Source: Nomia melanderi
Taxonomy: Eukaryota > Arthropoda > Insecta > Hymenoptera > Halictidae
Direction of reading: 5' to 3'
Length of the DNA stretch: 64,000 nucleotides
NCBI RefSeq assembly: GCF_051020985.1
Contig: NC_135001.1
Span: 13,323,896-13,387,895 of the forward strand
Position numbers and translations under genes: made by a program. The notes below the pieces were generated by a model. The model saw nothing but the letters and a program-made list of their open reading frames with translations, was not told where the DNA came from and searched no databases. Shown piece after piece: positions 37,601 to 49,585 of the stretch (position 1 is its first letter; each line of letters begins with the position of its first letter).

Positions 37601-40560
37601 TAAGAAGAACAGCAGAACAATCGTAACGAAGAATCTTGACTTTTTAGTTTCTACTTATTAAGAAAACTGTTTCGCCTACACAGAAGTTTTAATGAGTGTT
37701 TACTTCGCGGTCAAAGTGATAACAATACTGTAATTTTTAATTGTATAATTTAGATTGTTTGTTATGTGATGTTTTAAATGAATGTCTGACACTCGCGGAC
37801 CGATAATGTGCTGACACTTCGGAATGCTACAACATATGTGAACTATTTAAAGTACTTAATTGTATTATTAAACTGGATTGTATTGTTACAAGTGAATCTT
37901 ACACACGGACTGTGTAAGATTCACGATGTCCGTAAATATATCCTATAATTCAATTAAGAACTACAATAGTTCAAATAAGTAATATAAATGACAGATATAA
38001 TACTTACTTTTCTATCACTTTACTGATCGATCGACTTTAAATATAAATGTTTCAGAATTATGACCATTCCTATCATACTATGAAATAAAAATGAAATTAA
38101 TATGTGTGGTGCCTTTTGAGATTGTGGATTTTTACTGAATAAAATATCCTTCTGAATACAAAAATGTACAGCATTGTAACAACTGTTGTTTTCTCAAATC
38201 TGAAAATTATTATATAGTAACTCTTGTATAATTTGATTTTCACAGCACGTTCTCTTTTTCTTCAACGCATAAATAACAATTATTGGATGGAAAAAAATTA
38301 ATTGAGTAAAACCAAAAGAATATTGAATACACGAGGACGTAATGCGTAAAATATTTAAATAGCACGAGAATCAAGCTATGAATTTTTATTAAAACTGATA
38401 ATTTCTAGAATCGAAGGCATTATTTACATTATTTACATTGTTTACACCAGAAAGAACGAACAGACAGTATTAATATTCTAATTTATATCGTGATAAACAA
38501 GTCAATTAATTAGAAGTAATTTGATAGAATGATGAAGTATGTAAGGAATGAATTTTGTGTGTAAGTTCCCGTGCTAATATTCGACAATCACACATTTATA
38601 TATAAATATAAATCAAAATTATCATTAGAGATGGGACTAAGAATAAGTTTAATATCCAAGTTTCATTTCATGAGTATCGAATACTACACAAAAATATTTT
38701 AATACGTATACGTGTAATCTATTAATTTCATAGGAACTATTTTTAAATCCTACAATAACTATCCAGAAGTTTTAAAACCATACTTGTAAGTAATCCGATG
38801 TCAGTAGAGATAAGATTCGAAGCTTTTCGAAGTACTCGAATCTTAAATGACCCCGTATCATGCTTATAATTGTTCTATTCGTTACATTCGTAACTATTTA
38901 GAAATAATATTTGATTTATAATATTGATTTCGATGTTTATTTAACATTGATCTATTAGACAGAAAGAAAATAATGATTTATCAGGGTAGTATTACGGAAT
39001 AGACGAATTATCACAAAACAAGCAAAGTAACATTAAAGAAATGTAATTTCTTTTCTTTTTTTCGTTTATATTAACCGATCTTGTTCTTAATAAGATTCAG
39101 AAATTGACGAATTTTCAAAACAGGTAAACGTTAACGGAATAGTTCCAGGATTATCGTGGATATATTTGAATTTACCCTACTTTTTTGAAAATATATCTAT
39201 AGATAGAAAGTCAGAATTCTTATATAAGTGTATTCCTTTATAAGATATTAACATTTTTTCTACTTTCTTTAATCGTTGACTATTTGGACACACGAACGTG
39301 TTGAGAAAATAAAAACTTTGACACTTCAAATCATAAATGTTTTTTTTAGTAAACACATTTTATTGTACACAGACTAATTTTATAACTAATACAGCAGTTC
39401 TGCTCTAATTAAACAATTTTACTTACTTTTTCACCAATCTCTTTTCCAGGAGTACCAATGTTATCTGCAGTAACATAATGTAATCTGTTTTATCACAGCT
39501 GTTAATAACTTCAAGGACTCGTCTTGCGTAACATTACACACTTCATTATTATCTATAAATGTATGTATGTATTACGTAACCCATAAATGAAGTTTTTGAT
39601 ATAATACTTTCAATATTACGCTTAGATTCTCATAAATATAATGTCATAAATGATAAAATAAATTTAGTTTATTCACCATTGTAAGTGTAGAATATAAGAT
39701 TGTAATTTATCGTGTTTATTTTCTTAGTCGTAATTCTTTAAACATACTTGTAAAAGAATAAGTAAACTAAAATTTTTATTGTAAAAAGTTGTTTAGTCGA
39801 TACCTCCCTCTTACAATTTATCCAAATTAAAAGCCATTAAGCTGCATAGTTTGTTAAGTTTGTTTAACCCTTATTACCTTGAATAACATAATTTTGTTTC
39901 TACTACTACGTTTAGTCTGGATATTTGTGTACTTCGTAACTGTCCAAATAACGTATTCAAACATAGATACATATGAGTCATTTACGGTACCTTCATCGTT
40001 TATAACTGAACTATAAATGATTATGTACATGTAACGTCTCGTAACTCATAAAATGCAATAAAATAACGATTTTAAATAATATACTTTAACAATACACACA
40101 AGTTAGACTCAACAAGATGAAACAACCCTCGTACAAACCATTAAATTCCAACTAATTTTCTTACTAACACAATGGTATCTAAAATTATGAATTTATATAG
40201 AAACTTATACTCTAATTTTCTAACTTGTATGTCGCAACCCATAATCTTCGAAGTGCAAATAGCATTTCTCTTATGCAGATCAGGATTCCTCTTCTTCTAC
40301 AAAGGAGACTACCTTTCCTCCTACGAAGGAGACTAAAAAGTATTCAACTTTAACTTTAAAATACGACATCTTTCATTTACTTAACCCCTGAGCTCAGTTA
40401 ATATATTTGAATCGAAATAACATAATTTCACCCTTTCATGCTGAGTCATTTCGATGACTCCTTATCCCTCGATCCAATCAAAAACACACTTTCACGAAAG
40501 GGAAGCATAGAAAATGATAGAAATTGGGTTCCGGTATCGATTCAATTCCATTAAACGCAA
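37600..40560. other. AT-rich desert
   Basis: The most AT-rich and feature-poor stretch of the window. No frame of 60 or more codons and no recognisable repeat boundary. Confidence 0.6.
40443..40460. other. Perfect hairpin with TTCG loop
   Basis: GAGTCAT-TTCG-ATGACTC: a seven-base-pair perfect stem closed on a TTCG loop, located next to a GC-rich island. Confidence 0.5.
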
Positions 40561-41760
40561 TTTCTGTTACATCTGGCTAAAAGCAGCAATCTTCGCGCTC
40601 GTAACACCTACGGGCCATTAATAATTCCCAGAGCCCTAGCAGCTCGGCTTCACCACGTGGGTCTCCCTGTATATACGGCTGCAAACGACCATTTCTAGAG
40701 GCACGTTAAAATCGCGGCTTCTGTGTGCGTAATGCAGTGGATGCGTCTTGGTCGTTGGGTTGTCCGACTCTTGACTCGATTTCGCGACCGCAACTCGAGA
40801 GATATATCTTTCCCGATTTCCTTCCCTGTCGTTCCTTCTCTAACCCCTCCTGGCTTCCTTTTTCTCAGCCTTAGCCGGTACTTCCTTCTCCCTCGGGTTC
40901 GCGTCCGCTCCGCCGCCTCTCCTCTTTGTTAACCGTCCCTCTCACCCCTTTCCGTGGTTGCGCCGATTCTCCCTTCCCCGCCCATCCCGCCAATGGGACA
41001 GGGAGATAGCAGACCCCGTCGAGGAGACAACATAAAGATTTAAGACTCCGAGATGCGCCAATAAACATGCTGCGGCCGTGCAGTCAGCCTGCGCTTCTCT
41101 ACTGCGTTCGCTTCTGTTCCGTTTCATTCGCTTCCGCTCGGCTCCACTCCACTCCGCTCCGCTCCGTCGCGACTCCGGCCCTCCGACTCCGACTCTGTTC
41201 CGTTCCATTCCGTTCTGTTCCGTTCCGCTCCGTTCTGTTCCGTTGTGTTCTGTTTCACAGTCAGCACACCGTAGGAACACATCCTACGTGTGCGTCCGTA
41301 GATGTGCGCGCGTGTGCGCCCGGTACGAGAGCACCGCTTCGAACCCCCGACGCGCACACGGGGACGCAGGTTGCCTCTACGTGTACACACGTGGCGTGCC
41401 ACCGCACCGCTGCGTAACGTGCTTTCGAAAAGTGTCTCGATGCGTATGCAGATATGCGACTTAGCATGAATAGTATCTAGATCCAGCCGAGGATAACCGC
41501 GGCCCGCGATATCGGGAGATTCAAGCGGCGAGCTGAGATTTTTCGAAACCGCCGCGAACGTATACCGGAACAGCCGTTTCTTTCCCCATAGTAACGAGCA
41601 GGAAGCGAGTGGAAAGAGGACACGCCTAATTATCGTATCATTTGAATCCGTCAGCCGGGTAATCGAGGCGGGCACGCGTTTAAAAGCTGAGCTACCGCCG
41701 CGAGACCGTCACTTTCGATCGGTGCCCCTTTTTCTCGGCGCTCTTGCGCTTGCTACCCCC
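40560..41760. other. CpG-rich island
   Basis: The longest GC-rich patch upstream of the genes. It holds a pentanucleotide minisatellite and CpG/CA alternating DNA such as GTGCGCGCGTGTGCGCCCGG (41300 region). Frames of 100-183 codons overlap on both strands and are driven by the repeat. It may be a promoter or 5' exon of an unidentified transcript. Confidence 0.45.
41126..41262. repeat. (TTCCG)n-like pentanucleotide minisatellite
   Basis: Units of the form TTCCG, CTCCG, TTCTG and CTCCA repeat in tandem with drift, for example TTCCGTTCCATTCCGTTCTG. Confidence 0.85.
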
Positions 41761-42970
41761 TAACGCATTCATTAACGTTACGAAGATCGTTAACTCCTTA
41801 TGTCATTAACCGGGTGCCCGGCTGCTTCCAGCTTGCGTTTCATGACTTTTTTCTGGTTTCGTTGAAACGCTTCCGATTATTTTACATTGATTTACATTCG
41901 ACATGCGAATATGTTGGTATGCTGGGAGTTTTATATGTCAGGTATTCAGGCTGTCAGTACGCTTGCTCGTGCGGTGGAAATTAAGGTTTGATAAGTAGAA
42001 TTGGAAGAAGATAAGATATTTTATACTTTATGAACGTATTGAAGGCTTGTATATTTTTTCGACGTTTTGTAATAGGTGTATCATGATTTGCGTAACGAGT
42101 TTACCTTTGTGTGGACATTTTGTATGTAAACTAATCGTGATAAAATTGTTATTAAATATATCATATACATCATATATTATATATGATACATGTATTTATG
42201 CTATATTGATTTATCAACTGAGACATTAGACCGACATTTGATTACTTTGTGTCTAAAAATTCCGATGTCACGCGTCATGGGTAATAACAGAACAGCCTTG
42301 TCTTTTCTTAGTAGATAAAAGCGATGAAAAGTTTTAATTATACAGACTGAATTACCAAATCAATTCAATTTCTAACATACAATTTCTAAATTAGAATCAT
42401 AATTATTGGCATTACTTATCTATCACACTTAATCACTATACAATTTCATTAAACTTTAATTTAACATAGTTCATGTGTACATCGCATCTAGTACAGTACA
42501 CTTTAGTTGCTTTCTCACTTCCTATCGATTATCTCACACGTTCGTCTCGTCAATAAAAGAATCGTGGAATATTCCAAGAATCGATACACATTCTACTCTC
42601 TCGTTCTATATACAGTATATGAGACGTTTAAACAGCGTTATACAGTAGATAAAATATAAATTCGTTGAAGAAAGAAGTGAGGCACTATCATGAACTAACT
42701 TCTAGTAACTCTTGATATGCAGCGAATACATCGGAATAGAGTTGAAGGCGAGGCAACGGAACCATGAAAAGGAAATCATACTTACATCATTGATTTACCC
42801 GAGATTTAGGTACGATAACATTTAACCGGCCGATGGTTAAGTGAAAGAATCTTCGTTGGCAATCGACCATATTTCAAAAGTTTCCAGAAAGAGGATGTGA
42901 ACTATGAATCCTGCTATCATGTGATCCTTCACAGAAAAGATATTCAGATTTATAAGCAAACTGATAATTC
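41760..42970. other. AT-rich stretch, nothing recognised
   Basis: No gene; a palindromic ATATA-rich patch lies around 42150-42190. Confidence 0.45.
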
Positions 42971-42976
42971 TTATAG

Positions 42977-43195
42977 TTAACCCATTGTCCTATGATTTCT
43001 TCCATAACCGTACTTGATAGAATTACTATATCGTCATAATTTATTAAAAAAAGAAAAGAGTGTATGCTAAACATGAATAATATACAAATAATATTTCATT
43101 TACATTCCAAATAAATAAATAACATTTAGATTTGTCGAATTCGATTGAAGATCTTCATTACGAGCCTGGCTCGATATTATAGGAGAAGCGGTTCA
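42977..43195 (+). mobile_element. TTAA-bounded MITE, family B copy 2
   Basis: It begins TTAACCCATTGTCCTATGAT and ends near TATTATAGGAGAAGCGGTTC, matching both ends and several internal blocks (ATAATATTTCATTTA, TTTAGATTTGTCGAATTCG) of 13383-13637. The right TTAA has become TTCA. Confidence 0.75.
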
Positions 43196-43249
43196 AGTGT
43201 CATTGAAGAAAGCTGAAAATTTGAATAATCTTGCAAAGGTTATGTTGCT

Positions 43250-44110
43250 GATCTCCCGTTTCCTCTCACGACAAAATTCACTCGTCCTTTAAAACGCATT
43301 TGATACACCATCGAAGTGATCTACGATCTTCACTTCGAACGCATCGTCGTGGAGAAGGAAGAGGCCTTCCGGATAACGAGACAGAAGTACACCTGCCGCG
43401 GTCTCGTAGAGGAGGCAGGACACGCTGGAAAGTTTTCAATGCGAGGACGGTCGTACACCGCAAAAGTAGTAGATCGGAAGGACGTTGGTCGACCAAGCGG
43501 CAAGGAACTGAACGGCGGGACCCGTTGCTGCTTCTGCTTCAGCTTCTGCTTCTGCTTCTGCTTGTGCTTCTGCCGTTGCTACTGCTCCAAGCCTCCTTCT
43601 ACTTTTGCCTGTCCTCTCGCTCTCCCGGCACCGCTTATTTATTCCTCTCTCTGTCGCTGCCTCCCTTTCTTCTTCAACTCCTTCTTTATTTCTGTCCTTT
43701 TGCCCGTTTTCTGCTTCCGCAAACGGCAGCCGCTTATTTATACCCCGTCTTTGCATCGCGCGGGACCGAGCGAGGGCGCTTTCGCGTTTTACTCGCTACT
43801 GCCGTTCCCTCGCCGCTTCTGTGTCCGCTTCGCCGATACACACCGGCCCGGCTTCTCCCTCGCTCCAGCGACAACTCTCTATCTCTCCCTCTTACGTCTA
43901 GCGAAAACATCAACGGCGAGACACTTTGCTCACGAACACTGCGAGATGCACTCAATGCGAAAGGCAATTCCGCGACTGCATCACCTGTCAACGCGGAATC
44001 GCGTTCCAGCAGGTCTATATTACATGCTGCATGCGGTTAGCGGGTACTCCCCCGGTAATCGCTACCAAACTCGGAACCACTGCTAATTCGTCCACCGAGA
44101 AATTTATGAC
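43250..44110. other. CpG- and pyrimidine-rich island with long overlapping frames
   Basis: Two plus-strand open frames in different phases, 246 codons (43300-44040) and 256 codons (43316-44086), overlap almost completely. No domain is recognised in either. The hexanucleotide repeat at 43527-43590 dominates both. Composition-driven openness is the simplest explanation. Confidence 0.4.
43527..43590. repeat. (TTCTGC)n-like repeat
   Basis: Tandem TTCTGC units with drift, read as Cys/Phe-rich, Leu-rich or (minus) Ala/Glu-rich depending on frame. Confidence 0.8.
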
Positions 44111-44533
44111 GGTTACTCTTCCTGGAGATCTGCTTTCGGACAACATTCGCTTTTTCTCGCTGTCTTCGCTTTCTCTTCTTTTCCGTTTTTTTTTTCGCTG
44201 TAAATGATGCTAATGCAGAACGTTGGGATTTTAATTGTTGGAAATTTGATTGGTTCAGTGATCGATTGAATGTCGAAGCGTTTTTCAATGTTTTCGTATT
44301 CGTTTGAAGTGTCGAAGTGCTGTTTGAAATGTTTCTTCTGAAGTTAGTATTGTTCTCTTTTTAATTTTTATGAAACGAATATTTTTTGAAAAAATATGTG
44401 TGATGATGAAGATCATGAAGATATGTTAGATCCATGATGAGTTTAAGCCATGTTAAAAATAGTATAATTAATGAATGGGCCATATAGAAATGATTTAACA
44501 GGTTTTCTTTCTGGAGTGAAAAATTGAACCTAC

Positions 44534-44784
44534 TTAACCAGTTAACTGTGGAATTCAGTTGGAAAAACCTCTGGTTCTGCGCGCAATAAAATAGGAAAAT
44601 GGAGCGTGTACTCGTCGAACACAGGGCGAATGCACGTAGAGTATATTTTAATGAAAGATCAAAAAGAAACAAAGAAGAATTACATGTTTATGTGAGAAAA
44701 TAAAAACTTCATCGCTGAAAGAATTAGTATCATGTCAAGCATTACGATGACGTGTATACTCGTCAAACACAGTTAACTGGTTAA
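44534..44784. mobile_element. TTAA-bounded MITE, family I (251 bp)
   Basis: Both ends are the perfect 17-bp inverted repeat TTAACCAGTTAACTGTG, with TTAA outermost. Just inside the right end (reverse strand) is TTTGACGAGTATACACGTCA, also found in both direct repeats at 20623-20820. No coding capacity. Confidence 0.8.
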
Positions 44785-44789
44785 ACCTT

Positions 44790-47040
44790 GTATAAATTAT
44801 AATCTGCTTTATTGGCACTACCTTGACAAAATTTCGGACCACAAGTTACCTGGCATCGTAAACTCAAAGTACCAAATTTGAGACACCGGCGATTTACGCT
44901 AATAAGTCATAAAAAGTCATTTGCAACAAGTAGTACAAAATAAAGAAATTGCAGAATATCAACTGTGATAAATGGAAAATATATTTTCTTATTTATCTTT
45001 GGTTTATTATAAACGTTAATTCCTTTTCCAAAGTGTAATGATGACCATCTTACCAAAGTAATGTTTGAAAATAGATTTTCCATTTTCATCTCATGTATTA
45101 TGGTTTATAATTTAATGCTAAAACATAAAACATGTAAAATATATCAAAATAAAACATATGAAATAAAATAAGATTTGATTATTTTAAATCAAATTTGAGC
45201 AGTCATTTTTATTGGATAAACGTTCTTTATTTCATGAAGTCTTGACAGCTGCCTCTGGAAGACTTTGCGTTAGTGCGCTATTTTATTCACCTACGATAAT
45301 GCTATTCATTTCTTTCATTCAATATTTCGAATAATAATTATTTTTATATTTCACTTGTTTAATCTATACTTTGTTTCGAACAGCTGTTTGTCTTATTTTT
45401 AATTGTACCTTAAAAATGACTGTTCTATCAAATTAGAATTTGAAACTAACTAAATTCTGTTAACAGTTACAAATACAAATGAACAATTTTGTAATTCCTT
45501 TCGTTCTGACTTATATTTTCATTTTTTATCGTTACCTTTATTTTATTTACTTAAATTGAAACAAATAACACTTAAGCTATTTTAAACGATGAATTGTACA
45601 TCATGTAGGAACTACAGATCTCACCTACCAAGAAGAAGTATATTCGGCGCCATGTAAAGTTCAATTATACTCCAATTTGATTGCTACGGCCAATTAATGC
45701 ATTACAACTCATTGTTCTGTTGTGGTCCTACCGTTAATTAAATCATTCTGCATATAAATTGATTCCAATGTGCTTCAGAACCGGTGATTACCTGTAGTTA
45801 CTTGGATACGTTTGATTAAGTGGAAAGAAATTAATGACTGCGTGAGTCGCGTATGAGTATTACGGGCTAAATTCCAAAGCTTGCATCATCGTAAACTGAG
45901 ACTCATTATCAACGATATTGCAAATTTCGTCGAAACACGTAACAGCTAACGCAGATTACACAATTATGTAATTCAGATATATTGCATTGAGTCTATCGCA
46001 GTATGCACTGATTTCCTGCCTTGTGATAAACGGCGCAGTTCGAACTAACGCTTACAAACTAGCACAAAAAAGGAGTAGAGACAGTTATGCAAGTATTAAC
46101 GACTCCAACTTTACAAGCAATAATTATGATCATAAAATGATTGGCATACGAAAAATTACTTTTATCTATTATAATTAATGCTTATTTCATGAGATATTCG
46201 TTATGTTTATAATTTCACTATTATTTTTCAATAATTTTCAGTATTTTGTCATTCTTTTAAAATTTTCTGAAACATGCAAATATATCATTGTATTTATTGC
46301 TCCTATAATAAATTTTAATTTTTCTACATCATAGTAATTTATGTAATTACGAACTGTTATGCGAATATATAAACTGTTATTACGGTCATGTTTAATTAAT
46401 GTATAAAGATTGATGAAATGTATTTCTTCTTTCTACCACATTTTATTTAAAAATATTATATTGCGTCAGTTATACATTTGTTAGCAGATTCTATTTGTTA
46501 TACCTATTTATGTATCTTTCTTTCTGGCTTCTTTCTTTCAATCTGTTTTATTCTTCGGAGAAACGTCATTCGCAATAAATTTATTAACTTTATTCCATCA
46601 CGAGCAATTTTATCTCTAATTCTCCCATCAGTTTCAATGCCGTTTAACAATACTTTCATCGAACTGGTCACTAACATGTTAGGAGCACGGTAGAATACTT
46701 TATATTGAATTTGTAAAACAAAGAAGGAAAATATAAGATCAGTAATTTCATGACCCAACTTGGTCTAAGAAATTACAACACTTCACTGTTTTCATGCACT
46801 CTCTAAGTAAAAACATGAAAATTTACTTTATTACATCTTTATTTCTTATATTTCCGTTAAAATCCTGTCTGAGCAAATACTATCGTGATTCATTGTATTT
46901 CCTTAACACTTAATCGTTTATACCTTGAATTACGTCATTCTTAGTCTTCACCGTCACCATTATCTCAAGTGTCTAAAAACCACTCGAGTAATTCAATTTA
47001 AACGAAATCCAAGCGTGCATAAATTAAAATGAATCTAGAA
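44790..47040. other. AT-rich stretch, no gene
   Basis: Nothing recognised; short frames only. Confidence 0.45.
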
Positions 47041-47866
47041 ACAAATTCAAGGTGGCAACTTCCGGATAAATTTCAGTAAGAACGCGTAGGGCACAAACCG
47101 TCCACGACGAGAAAAGAAGAAAAGAAGTAGAATAGCCAGATCGCGAAATAGCACAGTGATCGAAGCGCGGTACGAACTATGGTTTGTGCGCGCCCCTGCA
47201 AAAGGTCCGAGAAGCCGAACAAATAAATGCTGAAAAGAGGAACAAAACCGACATTATGTGGCATTAACATACAAAGTATGTCAGACCTGCGGTCCGGAGG
47301 CATAACATAGTATCGCGGCGTTCGCATACCCCGCCCGCTTCGCAGTGACCAGAAGGAGGAACAGAGGAACGTTGAAAAAAGACCGATCCCAAAAGCGGTG
47401 AACGGAGAGAGAATCAGGGCAGGGTTAAGAAGGGAAGAAGGACAAAAGGGGAAAAAGAGGGAAGGAGTGGCCGTCGAATGTGTTCAAGCAGAACGGTAAA
47501 ACATGAACGGCAGAGAAAGAGGGAGCGAGGGAGAGAGAGAAAGAGAGGAAGAGAGAAAGAGAGAGATGGCGGAATGATGAACGCAGGAAGGTGTGCGTGC
47601 CGTGGAAAAGGAGTAAGGAAACGGAGAACGAAGGATGCGGGAGAAGGAGAGGATCGCGAAGAAGCGGAGAGGAGCGTTTACGCTATTCGTAGTCCCCCGA
47701 AGTCCCGTCCCATCGTTTCGTTGTCCTCGTGTGTGCCACGCGGTGCGGCTTAACGCAAAAGGGTCCCAGAGCGGGAGCAGAGTAACAGAACGCGCAGGAA
47801 AGGGAAAGATCCGAAGGCAGCCGATGGCAAAACGAAAAATCGGTCCGCATATATCGAGCCGGCCTG

Positions 47867-47898
<32 letters not shown>

Positions 47899-47933
47899 GC
47901 GGCGGCGGCGGCGACGAGGATGAGGAGGACGAG

Positions 47934-47966
<33 letters not shown>

Positions 47967-48020
47967 AGTAGTGGCGGCGGCGGTGGCGGCAGCGGCGGCG
48001 ACAGCGGTGGGAGACACATA
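47040..48020. other. CpG- and purine-rich island
   Basis: Purine-rich DNA (47340-47580, GAGAGA-type) leads into a CpG-rich stretch ending in the GAC/GGC repeat. It could contain a 5' exon, but no start, splice or domain evidence singles out a frame. Confidence 0.4.
47867..48010. repeat. (GAC)n/(GGC)n trinucleotide array
   Basis: GAC units, then GGC units, then GAC/GAG, then GAC again and GGC/GGT. Depending on frame it reads Asp/Gly-rich, Thr/Ala-rich or Arg-rich on plus, and Ser/Pro-rich or Val/Ala-rich on minus. All frames remain open across it. Confidence 0.9.
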
Positions 48021-49585
48021 TAAAACGAAGGATTCCTTGTGTTCCTGCTGCCTAGTGGACTCCCAGTCGGTTACTACTAGTGATGGCTGTAACTTCTATC
48101 TACTACAAAATTTCCAATCAATAAGGGGATGATATTTAGCCTTTTATATTTGTTCTTTACATTTTTGTCAATTCCGTTTATTTTTTGAGTCGAACGTTGG
48201 AATTAAGGTTTGATTCGTGGTTAATCAGATTTTTAACAATTGAAACGATCAAATATTATATTTTATGGAAATGAGATTTTTGTTTTATAAACTGGACAGC
48301 GAGCGGTTTCATTCGGAAGATTATCTACATTACAATGTAGAATTATTAACGTATTAATAACTGTTATTCGTTTTGAAATTTTTAGATTATTGTAATTATG
48401 TTTTGGACTTTGTAAAATATGTATATACCTAATAAATCATAGACAAAAGATGTTGGACGTTGAAATCGTTATAGTGATTTTTTTTGTTAATATTAAATGA
48501 AAAATATGAAAATTTGTCTTTATATTTTTTGGGGTTTTAGTTAAAATATCACGCGGTAAACTAAGGTTTCTTGATGAAATATATGTAAATATAAATGACC
48601 TCGGTTTAATATAGATATGTCTTTTAAAATTGTCGCGATATAAGTCGTGTTGCATCTATAAAATAAAAGATACGATTAGGTTCCAAATAAAACAAACACT
48701 ATTTTATTTAATTAAAACAATATATTTATTAAAACTATTAATAATTCTTGGAATACATTGTACATTAATACCAAGTAATGCTCCCAAATTTGTTCATCTT
48801 TATCACTACTGAGCATTCTTAAATGAAATTATTTTTTTTGCAACAAAATTTCCATTTTGAGTTTTCCTCTGCTACATTCTTATTTCTGTTTTGCTATTTT
48901 TTAAAAAATCTTTTAGTTTTCATTTTCATTCTTTCATGGTAGATATTTGCAAATATTTTAATGTGGACCGACACAAATATTACTCGTATTCATACATACA
49001 TACAATTAATAGACGTGTATAATCGTAATTCATAAATAAATTAAATGTTTTTATTATTTCCCTCCAATAATGTAAAAATTAATAAAAAAAATTTTCAATT
49101 TGATCATTTGAATAAAATTCATCTACTTTTAAATTAACTTATAAGTAACATTTATGTAAAAAGAAAAACTTATTTTTCTCATGAAAAGTAATGATATGTA
49201 AGAATAAAAACTTTATTGAACTTGTTTAAATATTTATTTATTTTGTTTACACGACTTACACAACACTACTAAACGTATTTGTCACGTTTTTTCTATTCGT
49301 GTTCGAGGTTCGAAGTATATAAAATAAAAAATGTTATATAGGTACAATAAAATATTTACATATAAATTTTGTACATTAAATGTATTAACTGTTATAGACA
49401 TTTATTGATCACATCAACAATCTTACAATAATCTTATATATACATGACTCAATTAATATCAATTATATGTATACAGTCAATATATTGTAAAATCCTGATA
49501 AGTATAAATTATGAAAGTAAACACAATTTTTATTGTAAAACTTATGCCCATCTAGTATTTTACAGTATTGTTATAAAACAATATG
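48020..49585. other. AT-rich intergenic, includes Gclm 3' flank
   Basis: No gene is seen. The end nearest Gclm holds its likely 3' UTR and poly(A) signal. Confidence 0.5.
49529..49534 (-). terminator. Candidate poly(A) signal of Gclm
   Basis: AATAAA on the minus strand about 52 bases after the Gclm stop codon. Confidence 0.5.

Noticed and set aside
41124..41675. 183-codon minus-strand open frame
   Set aside because: Half of it is the pentanucleotide minisatellite, giving a repetitive Glu/Arg/Asn-rich reading.
47484..48017. 177-codon minus-strand open frame
   Set aside because: Poly-Val/Ala and Ser/Leu runs from the GAC/GGC array and GA tract only.
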